This document shows positions 6,776 through 13,287 of a stretch of 13,845 bases of DNA, in pieces (position 1 is the first letter of the stretch; each line of letters begins with the position of its first letter). The notes under the pieces are model-generated. The model did not search any database, was not told the origin of the DNA, and was given only the letters and a program-made list of their open reading frames with translations. Both the position numbers and the translations under genes were made by a program. This DNA is from Candidatus Wolframiiraptor sp. (GTDB lineage: Archaea; Thermoproteota; Nitrososphaeria_A; Caldarchaeales; Wolframiiraptoraceae). Location of the stretch: NCBI GenBank assembly GCA_003660635.1, contig QMUP01000008.1:1-13845 (forward strand), written 5' to 3'.

Positions 6776-7783
6776 GTGATTAAAAAATATGTCGTCGCCA
6801 TAGATCTTGGGGCAAGTAATCTGAGAGCCGCGTTAGTAGATATTGAAAGACCAGAACTTTTGAAAAAGATATCTGAGAAGACCCTAGTTTCCGAGGGCCC
6901 CGAAAAAATCTCAGAGCAAGTTGTCAACATCGTCAAGAAACTTCTGGCCAAGACAAAAGTAAGTCTAAACAAAGTCATCGGCATAGGCGTGGGCGCTCCA
7001 GGGCCATTAGATTTAAGAAAAGGAGGGATCGCGCGTGCGGTTAACATACCCTACGACTTCGTTCCCATAAGGGAGCCCCTTGAAGAGTCATTTAGGATCC
7101 ATGCCGCCTTAATGAATGATGCAAATGCCGCCGCGCTGGGGGAGTGGATGTTCGGCGCTGGGAGAACAAAGAAAGTAAACACCCTCGTCTTCATCACGAT
7201 CAGCACCGGAATAGGAGGAGGAATCGTGGAAGACGGCAGACTACTGATGGGGGCGGATGGAAATGCTGGAGAAGTCGGATGTTTATTGATCGATTATCGC
7301 GGAAAATTGCGGTGCGGATGTGGAAGATATGGACACTGGCAAGCTTATAGCTCTGGAGCCGGGATTCCAAACTACGTAAAATACTTAGTGGAATCGAGAG
7401 AACTTACAATTAAAGAAAATTCTCTACTATTCAAAACAAGTAACAATTTGAGAAAATTGTCAGCAAAAATTCTTTATGAATGTGCTAAGAAGGGCGATGC
7501 GGACGCTCTAAAAATAGTCGAGAACCTGGCGATAATAAACGCCGCCGGAGTAGGTCAGGTCATTAACGCATATAATCCCGATATAATAACGCTTGGCGGC
7601 TCGATCGTCCTCAACAACGTTGAACTTACCATAGACAAGATGATGCCATACGTCAAAAATTATGCTTCAAATCGTATTCCAGAAATTTTGCCAACACCCC
7701 TAGGCGAAGATATAGTACTTTACGGCGCTGCTGCGGTGCTCTTGAAGGAGGTAGAAGAAAATGAGCGAAAATTTAGTAAATGA
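6776..7783 (+). CDS. ROK-family sugar kinase (glucokinase/hexokinase-like)
   Basis: ATP-dependent sugar kinase of the ROK family, 335 residues, acting on imported hexose or an amino sugar. The phosphate-binding loop is AIDLGASN (8-15). The sugar site includes GVGAPGPLD (71-79) and the catalytic N114-D115 in NDANAAALGE; TISTGIGGGI (141-150) is the second phosphate loop. The zinc and sugar-contact region departs from the family: where G-H is usual after AGExG there is C169, and the Cys-rich motif reads C180-G-C182-G-R-Y-G-H187-W-Q189 instead of C-x-C-G-x-x-G-C-x-E. The metal could still be held by Cys169, Cys180, Cys182 and His187, but the usual sugar-contacting His and Glu are replaced, so the substrate may not be glucose. 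The GTG start is supported by the TATA position. The 3' end overlaps the next gene by 23 nt. Confidence 0.9.
   Translation: MIKKYVVAIDLGASNLRAALVDIERPELLKKISEKTLVSEGPEKISEQVVNIVKKLLAKTKVSLNKVIGIGVGAPGPLDLRKGGIARAVNIPYDFVPIREPLEESFRIHAALMNDANAAALGEWMFGAGRTKKVNTLVFITISTGIGGGIVEDGRLLMGADGNAGEVGCLLIDYRGKLRCGCGRYGHWQAYSSGAGIPNYVKYLVESRELTIKENSLLFKTSNNLRKLSAKILYECAKKGDADALKIVENLAIINAAGVGQVINAYNPDIITLGGSIVLNNVELTIDKMMPYVKNYASNRIPEILPTPLGEDIVLYGAAAVLLKEVEENERKFSK
7747..7752 (+). promoter_or_regulatory. Strong Shine-Dalgarno site for the ADP-dependent kinase
   Basis: GGAGGT, eight bases before ATG 7761 and inside the end of the ROK kinase gene. It fixes the start of the second kinase and shows that the two are made from one mRNA, in contrast to the leaderless first gene. 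Confidence 0.75.
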
Positions 7784-9182
7784 AGTTCAGAAAAGAGTGC
7801 AGAAAATAGAGGGAATCATATGCAGCTTTAACGTCAATATTGATGTCATCCACAAGTTAATTGAAGACGAACTATTGAACGTCCTCCAAAGAATCTATAA
7901 GAACAAGATGATCGATTTAACAGCTCCCCCTCCAACCACTATAAGATCCCCCGAAGACTTCATAGCCTGTCTTATATACGTAATACATAATGAGAAGACG
8001 GCAGAATGGATCATAGAAAATCCTGAAGTTAACGATTGGATTAAAACAAATTTCAAAGAATATCACGTAAGAATTGGAGGACAAGCGGGGAATATAGCAT
8101 ATCAGCTTGCGAAATTCGGGGTTAGAAAAGTTTACCTTTCAATTCCAAGTATATCGACGACTCAAGCAAAAATCTACGCCGATTTTCAGAACATATATGT
8201 CCCCGTGCGGAAAGACGGAAAGATCCTGCTCAAGCATCCGTTAGAAGCAGTTAACCCAGAAGAGGAAGACTTAATCCACTGGGTATTCGAAATCCCATCA
8301 GGCTTTACCCTAAAGATAGAGAAATTATATCACAAAACTTCTACCCCCTTGAGGTTCATAGCAACATTCGACGAACTATGTTCTAAGTTGTTTTTTAAGG
8401 ATGATTTTGAAAAAGCGGCGATGGAGCTTGCTAAAAAATCCAATTATGCCCTTGCAAGCGGATATCACTTATTAAAAAAGACATATAATGATGGATCAAC
8501 GCCTTCTGAGCATGTAGACAAGACAATCGCGTTAATACGCTCTTGGAAGAATGCGAATCCGAACATTAAGGTGCATTATGAACACGGATTCATGCACGAC
8601 CTCGACCTCATCCAGATCGTTTTCGACAGGATAAATGGCGTTATAGACGCCGTGGGAATGAATGAAGTAGAGCTGCCATTAATACTTAAGGCTTATGGAT
8701 TAAAGGAGGCGGAAAAGTGTTGGAAGCTCCCGAATTCCACTAATCTCTTTGAAGGATTGTTAAAACTTTATGAAATATTTGGATTTGGCCGCCTAACTCT
8801 ACACACAAGAGACTTCGCGATGAGCATATCCTCTAAACGATTCGACGTAGAACCCGTTGATGAACTCCGAGGTCTAATTTTTGGATGCTTAACGGCGGCA
8901 GCTCTTGCGGCGACTGGAAAGTTTTGCAGTATTCGTGAGATTGCGGAGAAAGTCCCTAAACTCGTGAACAGCACTATAGGACTTAAACAAAAGGAGGTGC
9001 TTTCCGAGTATCTCAAGAAATATTCTCACTCGGAGGCCAAGAGCTTCGAGCAGAGATCCATATTTGATGGAGGGGATTTCATTTTAACTTACACCCCCGC
9101 TAAAGTTGTAGAGAATCCAGTTGTAACGGTTGGCCTTGGAGATGCATTCACAGCAGGGTTACTTGTTATGGAGGCGTCATAA
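7761..9182 (+). CDS. ADP-dependent glucokinase/phosphofructokinase-family kinase
   Basis: Member of the ADP_PFK_GK family (ribokinase superfamily), 473 residues, normal length. These archaeal enzymes phosphorylate glucose or fructose 6-phosphate with ADP in the modified Embden-Meyerhof pathway. Seen: the sugar-site segment SFNVNIDVI (22-30, with N24 and D28), GGQAGNIA (106-113), the HxE motif H272-Y-E274, the NxxE motif N301-E-V-E304, and the catalytic GLGD (458-461) with Asp461 as the expected base. All three family catalytic motifs are present, so it should be active. Glucokinase versus phosphofructokinase (or both) cannot be decided by eye. After GLGD the protein reads AFTAGLL, as in PfkB/ribokinase enzymes, rather than the usual ADP-kinase TISSGAF. 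It overlaps the ROK gene by 23 nt and ends 61 nt before the FAD enzyme. Confidence 0.88.
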   Translation: MSENLVNEVQKRVQKIEGIICSFNVNIDVIHKLIEDELLNVLQRIYKNKMIDLTAPPPTTIRSPEDFIACLIYVIHNEKTAEWIIENPEVNDWIKTNFKEYHVRIGGQAGNIAYQLAKFGVRKVYLSIPSISTTQAKIYADFQNIYVPVRKDGKILLKHPLEAVNPEEEDLIHWVFEIPSGFTLKIEKLYHKTSTPLRFIATFDELCSKLFFKDDFEKAAMELAKKSNYALASGYHLLKKTYNDGSTPSEHVDKTIALIRSWKNANPNIKVHYEHGFMHDLDLIQIVFDRINGVIDAVGMNEVELPLILKAYGLKEAEKCWKLPNSTNLFEGLLKLYEIFGFGRLTLHTRDFAMSISSKRFDVEPVDELRGLIFGCLTAAALAATGKFCSIREIAEKVPKLVNSTIGLKQKEVLSEYLKKYSHSEAKSFEQRSIFDGGDFILTYTPAKVVENPVVTVGLGDAFTAGLLVMEAS

Positions 9183-9243
9183 TATATTCGAAAAAGACAA
9201 ACTTAATAAGCGCGTAATGACATACCAACCAACTGGAGAGAAT

Positions 9244-10668
9244 ATGAAAAACTCTAATGATAAATTTGTCACGGAAGTTGTTGAAAATTTATCTAAAATA
9301 GTTGGTAAGGAACGCGTTACCTCGAATTTGATTGACCTACATTCATACGTTCGTGATGCCAGCCCTCTTGAGGCGCCTCTCCCAATGGCCGTTGTTAAGC
9401 CTCTCACAACCGAAGAAGTTTCGAAAATACTTAAGCTTGCTAATGAGATGAAATTTAGGGTTTTTGTAAGAGGCGGCGGGACAAGCGCCGGAGGCGGCGG
9501 ACTAGCGTTTATGGAGAATTCCATATTGATTGACATGACAGCCATGAACAAGATATTAGAAATTTCCGAAGCGAATATGAGCGTTACCGTACAAACAGGG
9601 GTAATATGGTCTACACTTAATAAAGAACTGGCAAAACACGGATATAGAGTTCCTTTCTGGGGCCCTGAAAGCGCCTATGGAGCAACTGTGGGGGGATCTC
9701 TTGCGCTCGCTTCAATGTCATCCCAAGGCGTAACCGAGGCCGGGGGTACCTATAATCAAGTAATCACCCTTGAGGTCGTTCTTCCCACAGGAGAAGTTAT
9801 TCGTACGGGATCCGACTCTTTACCAAACGGAGGCAGATTTGCGAGAGTGTGTAATGGCGGGGATTATGCCGGAATATTCTTGGGTTCTATGGGCGTATTT
9901 GGCGTGATCACGGAAGCAACCCTCAAATTAGAATGCTTGCCAACTGCTCAAAAATGTATAGGAGTAGTATTTAAGAAATGGAAGCAAGGAATAGATTTTG
10001 TCTATAAAATCCTTCGCTCCAAAACGATTCCTAAATCCCTAAACATAAACCCTGGAATGAGGGCAGTAAAATCTTCATATGGAGTTGAGGGAGAATGCGC
10101 ATTTAGGATAATCTTAGAGGAGATGAATGAGAAAATAGCAGACATAAAAGAACAATTAATACGTTCTTACGCAAAGGAACTCGGAGGATTTTTCCCAGAT
10201 GGAATAGATGAAAAGGTTAAGGAATGGTGGGATGGCATGTTCTTCAGGCTCGTTAAAGGTGAGAAAAAGTATGGATTCGCCGCACATGCGTGCCATAGAA
10301 TTCCATTACAAAAACTTCCAATAGCAGTTAAGGAAGCAGAGCACTATTTCCTTGAAGTTCATAGGGTTGAGGAACGTGGAATGCATTTTAGCGTGGGATG
10401 TTATGTAAGTGAACAAAGACCGGCATGCGGTTTTTATCCGTTTCTCTATTATCGTGATGAACCAGAAACGAGGAAAATAGCTTTAGAAATTTGGGAGGGA
10501 TGGATCGCACATGCTATTAAAGCGTATGGAGCATGTCCATACTGGATGGGAATCGTATGGAGTAGAAACCTACTTCCGAACCTGCGACCCGAGTATGTTG
10601 GATTCCTGAAGAGATTAAAGAGGGCATTAGACCCCAACAACGTATTAAATCCTGGAATGTTGGTGTAG
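9244..10668 (+). CDS. FAD-linked oxidoreductase, GlcD-like
   Basis: Flavoprotein of the FAD_binding_4 (PCMH/VAO) type, 474 residues, related to glycolate and D-lactate dehydrogenase subunits, oxidising an alpha-hydroxy acid or sugar acid. The FAD domain runs from YVRDAS (35-40) through AVVKPLTTEEV (49-59), the Gly-rich RGGGTSAGGGG (76-86), DMTAMNKI (97-104), GPESAYGATVGG (140-151), VVLPTGEVIRTGS (178-190) and GSMGVFGVITEATL (214-227). The C-terminal cap ends in LDPNNVLNPGML, typical of FAD-oxidase_C. No fused Fe-S domain is present and no partner iron-sulfur gene follows, so an external acceptor such as ETF is plausible (inference). The start is uncertain: ATG 9244 has GGAG five bases upstream, whereas ATG 9217 adds nine residues and could be leaderless from AATATATT (9181-9188). 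A longer reading from 9130 overlaps the kinase and is rejected. Confidence 0.88.
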   Translation: MKNSNDKFVTEVVENLSKIVGKERVTSNLIDLHSYVRDASPLEAPLPMAVVKPLTTEEVSKILKLANEMKFRVFVRGGGTSAGGGGLAFMENSILIDMTAMNKILEISEANMSVTVQTGVIWSTLNKELAKHGYRVPFWGPESAYGATVGGSLALASMSSQGVTEAGGTYNQVITLEVVLPTGEVIRTGSDSLPNGGRFARVCNGGDYAGIFLGSMGVFGVITEATLKLECLPTAQKCIGVVFKKWKQGIDFVYKILRSKTIPKSLNINPGMRAVKSSYGVEGECAFRIILEEMNEKIADIKEQLIRSYAKELGGFFPDGIDEKVKEWWDGMFFRLVKGEKKYGFAAHACHRIPLQKLPIAVKEAEHYFLEVHRVEERGMHFSVGCYVSEQRPACGFYPFLYYRDEPETRKIALEIWEGWIAHAIKAYGACPYWMGIVWSRNLLPNLRPEYVGFLKRLKRALDPNNVLNPGMLV

Positions 10669-10675
10669 ACGGGCC

Positions 10676-11335
10676 GTGAATTGGTTATCTAAATTAAAAA
10701 CTTACATCTTCGACTTAGATGGAACGTTGGTTGACTCAGAAGAAGCCCATCTATCTTCTTGGTTGGAGGCATTATCGAAATTTTCACCGATAAAGACATC
10801 GGAACTTCAACGATATTTTGGTTTGGACACAAAATACATTGCAGCCAAGTTCATAAAGGATGAAGAAAAAATTAAACAATGTGTAGAACTCAAAGAACGA
10901 TTATTTGACAAATTATGGAAGGAAAAATCATGCATAAATCGATGTGTGAGAGAGCTACTTTCATACCTAAAAGAGAATGAATTTAATATCGCCGTAGCAT
11001 CATCCAATCCCGTTAATCGGATAGAAGAAATACTAAATTTTTTTGAGATAAGAGATTTTTTCGACGTGATCGCCGGAAGAGAGCACGCCGGCAAAGGGAA
11101 GCCCCATCCAGACATACTACTTTACATCTTAAAAAGACTAGAAACAAATGCCTCTGTGGCAGTCTATGTGGGGGATTCCCCCTTCGACGTTTTAACGGCT
11201 AAAAATGCTGGTGTCCATTCAATTCTACTGAAATATCAACACAGGCTTGAAGTGGCAGAAGTTGGCGTTGTTCCGGATTTGATAGTGAATTCTCTTTGTG
11301 AGCTACTTTCCCTAATTAAGCAGGCTTATCTTTAG
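10676..11335 (+). CDS. HAD-superfamily hydrolase, beta-phosphoglucomutase/phosphatase type
   Basis: Cytosolic HAD subfamily IA enzyme, 219 residues, with an alpha-helical C1 cap between motif I and motif II. Motif I is F-D13-L-D15-G-T (nucleophile Asp13, acid/base Asp15). Motif II is A-S109-S-N. Motif III is the Lys of GKGKPHPD (Lys142). Motif IV is G-D167-S-P-F-D171. The segment EEAHLSSW (22-29) with His25 and Trp29 resembles the start of the cap in beta-phosphoglucomutase, although motif IV looks more like a phosphatase. It may act on a sugar phosphate such as a hexose or 2-deoxyhexose phosphate (inference). The start is GTG 10676, only seven bases after the stop of the FAD enzyme, so the genes are co-transcribed. 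No strong Shine-Dalgarno site is visible. Confidence 0.88.
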   Translation: MNWLSKLKTYIFDLDGTLVDSEEAHLSSWLEALSKFSPIKTSELQRYFGLDTKYIAAKFIKDEEKIKQCVELKERLFDKLWKEKSCINRCVRELLSYLKENEFNIAVASSNPVNRIEEILNFFEIRDFFDVIAGREHAGKGKPHPDILLYILKRLETNASVAVYVGDSPFDVLTAKNAGVHSILLKYQHRLEVAEVGVVPDLIVNSLCELLSLIKQAYL

Positions 11336-11379
11336 ATTAACATTTATACACATTTGTGAGTTGGATGCCTTACTCTATA

Positions 11380-11387
11380 TTTATATA
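11380..11387 (+). promoter_or_regulatory. TATA box for the TIM-barrel isomerase gene
   Basis: TTTATATA, centred at 11383-11384, about 26 nt before 11410 and giving a leader of about ten bases to ATG 11419. It is the right part of a perfect 6-bp inverted repeat CTATAT-TT-ATATAG (11375-11388), which could also be read by a promoter on the other strand or bound by a dimeric regulator (inference). Confidence 0.6.
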
Positions 11388-11418
11388 GATCCTTCTTCAT
11401 CACCAACTTTGATGAAAC

Positions 11419-12345
11419 ATGAGAATTAGTTTGCTTACGAATATTTTTTCATATAAGCTACCTCCCGAGGAAGCAAAAAAGTGGACTTGGTCCGGGAAAA
11501 TGGCAGCATATATTCTTGAACTAGGTTACGATGGCGTAGAGCTGTCTGCAAAACGCCACTTGAATATTGATCGCGTGTTATCTGGCGAGGCAGGCGAAGT
11601 TAGAAAAATAGCCGAAGAATATGGTTTAGAGATAACGGCATTAGCAGCACATTATAACCACCTCCATCCAGATAAAGAGCTGCGGAAAAAATACAACGAT
11701 AATTTTATGAAAATTATTGAAGCAGCCTCATTGCTAGACGTTCCCGTCGTAATTACTTTCTCGGGAATGCAGTACCCATTCAACATATTCTATCCATATC
11801 CTGAGTCAAACATAGATGAGTTAGAAAAAGCTTGGGGGGAGTTCAGAGAAGTTTGGGGTTGTTTAGTGGATCACGCGGCAAGCCATGACGTAAAAATAGC
11901 TATAGAAGCTCACTTCGGCCACCTCGTCTATAATACTCAAACGGTAACTCGAATGTTTAGGGAAATACCCTCAAAAACTATAGGACTCAACTTTGATCCA
12001 TCACACTATGTTTGGCAATTAATAGATCCTATGATCATTGTGGAAAGATTTGGCGATAGAATATATCACGTCCACGTAAAAGATGTCGAATTCAATAACG
12101 AGAAATTGAAAGAAAATGGTCTTCTTGCTACAGGAAAATGGATATCCGAGGAAAGATCTTGGAGATTTAGAGTTCCAGGTAAGGGTGTCATCGACTGGAA
12201 GAAGCTTATACAATCGCTGCTCTCAAGAGGTTATAGGGGTACGCTGTCTTTTGAGCATGAAGACCCGATACTGGATCTAGAAAAGGGGGCTAAAGAAGCA
12301 TCCAAGTTCCTTCGAGAAATCTTAGATGAATTGGAATGTAGATAA
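11419..12345 (+). CDS. Sugar phosphate isomerase/epimerase, xylose isomerase-like TIM barrel
   Basis: 308-residue member of the AP_endonuc_2/xylose isomerase-like family (PF01261), a metal-dependent TIM barrel that interconverts sugars, inositols or sugar acids. The four family metal ligands are visible: E163 in IAIEAHFG, D193 in NFDPSHYVWQ, H217 or H219 in YHVHVKD, and E279 in LSFEHED. The beta-1 strand is RISLLTNIF, and Y-D-G-V-E-L-S (34-40) is the usual second-strand motif. RVPGKGVIDWKKL near the C terminus is typical of the epimerase/isomerase branch rather than of AP endonuclease IV. The substrate cannot be named. It probably has its own near-leaderless promoter, separating it from the block upstream, while the orientation and subject match. 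ATG 11412 is out of frame and stops after five codons. Confidence 0.88.
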   Translation: MRISLLTNIFSYKLPPEEAKKWTWSGKMAAYILELGYDGVELSAKRHLNIDRVLSGEAGEVRKIAEEYGLEITALAAHYNHLHPDKELRKKYNDNFMKIIEAASLLDVPVVITFSGMQYPFNIFYPYPESNIDELEKAWGEFREVWGCLVDHAASHDVKIAIEAHFGHLVYNTQTVTRMFREIPSKTIGLNFDPSHYVWQLIDPMIIVERFGDRIYHVHVKDVEFNNEKLKENGLLATGKWISEERSWRFRVPGKGVIDWKKLIQSLLSRGYRGTLSFEHEDPILDLEKGAKEASKFLREILDELECR

Positions 12346-12418
12346 AAACTAAAGAATCATTTTTGGGAGAGGACGAAAACATATAGCCTAGCAAGTGAGT
12401 AATGGTTATCGTTAAGTT

Positions 12419-13246
12419 ATGGCGAGTATTGAGGATTACGTTAATAACCTTAAAAACAAGATTGAGCAACGCCTGTACAGTATAATCAATTTCACGCCGA
12501 ATTCAGAGATATTATTAGAAACGGTTAAAAATGGAAAAAGACTCCGACCAATCCTTCTTATTCTCGTTTTCGAGGCATTTGACGGCGAAAACTTCGAGAG
12601 TGCACTAGATCTAGCTTGTGCTATTGAATTAAGTCACTGTGCTAGCCTAATATTCGACGACATATTGGATGAACACGCCGAGAGAAGGGGGAAACCAGCC
12701 CTCTGGAAGAAGATCGGGATAAAGCAATCAGTAATAATCGGCCATAAGCTAATTAACTTAGCTTTTCGATTGGCTTTAAAGAATGGAATCTACTTTGCGG
12801 ATATGTTCCTGAAGACGTGGAACGATGCTGTAGATGGAGCTTGGCAGGAGCTCACTAAACTAAACAGTCACGAATATAATCGCAGGCTATACATGAATAT
12901 AGTAAAAAAGAAAACAGCCTCCATGTTTAGTGCCGCAGCCGAAATCGGGGCGCTTATAGCGAATGCTCGCCCAAAAGATGTTAAGACTAGTAAAAGATAT
13001 GGTGAAAAAGTAGGCATGGCATTTCAGCTTGCAGACGACTATATAGACTCGATCCTTGGACAAGAGCTGGTCACTTTATGCGATTATAAACATTTCTTCG
13101 AAAAAGAACTATTTTCCGCAATTTCAGAATGTATAAGGACTTGCGAAAAAATGAGCGTCGCTAAGCCTTACAAAGATTATCTCAAACATTTCCCACTTTA
13201 TTGCGTTGAATTGATTTTTAATGCCGTAAAAAGTCTTCAGAGATGA
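12419..13246 (+). CDS. Short polyprenyl (isoprenyl) diphosphate synthase
   Basis: Trans-prenyl chain-elongation enzyme making geranylgeranyl or a related diphosphate in the cytosol. Present: GKRLRP (39-44) binding IPP, the first Asp-rich motif D80-D81-I-L-D84 followed by E-R89-R90-G, K165-T166, and the second Asp-rich motif FQLADDYID (202-210). Several points are odd. The protein is 275 residues instead of about 320-350. The segment usually following the second Asp motif, with GKPxGxDLxxGKxTLP and its Lys residues, is missing and replaced by a shorter helical tail. The usual G-D-x-L-L reads I-G-H109-K-L. The residue before the first DD is Phe instead of the more frequent His. It may make a short or unusual product or need a partner subunit (inference). 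A weak TATA candidate, AAACATATAG, lies at 12377-12386. It is convergent with the reductase gene. Confidence 0.87.
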   Translation: MASIEDYVNNLKNKIEQRLYSIINFTPNSEILLETVKNGKRLRPILLILVFEAFDGENFESALDLACAIELSHCASLIFDDILDEHAERRGKPALWKKIGIKQSVIIGHKLINLAFRLALKNGIYFADMFLKTWNDAVDGAWQELTKLNSHEYNRRLYMNIVKKKTASMFSAAAEIGALIANARPKDVKTSKRYGEKVGMAFQLADDYIDSILGQELVTLCDYKHFFEKELFSAISECIRTCEKMSVAKPYKDYLKHFPLYCVELIFNAVKSLQR

Positions 13247-13255
13247 AAGTGTTGC

Positions 13256-13265
13256 AAACGTTTTT
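13256..13265 (+). terminator. Possible weak terminator between convergent genes
   Basis: The palindrome AAACGTTT (13256-13263) with a run of five T (13261-13265) in the 41-nt gap between the convergent polyprenyl synthase and reductase genes. Archaeal terminators are T-rich tracts; the run here is short, so this is tentative. Confidence 0.25.
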
Positions 13266-13287
13266 ACAATGGGACATCAAGATCTCA

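Noticed and set aside
9130..9243. Longer N terminus for the FAD enzyme from 9130
   Set aside because: It would run through the end of the ADP-dependent kinase gene, and the added residues do not resemble the family N terminus.
1730..13287. Search of the intergenic gaps for tRNA, CRISPR repeats, insertion-sequence ends or attachment sites
   Set aside because: All gaps are under 100 nt, and no cloverleaf-like pattern, spaced direct repeat, terminal inverted repeat or transposase was seen.
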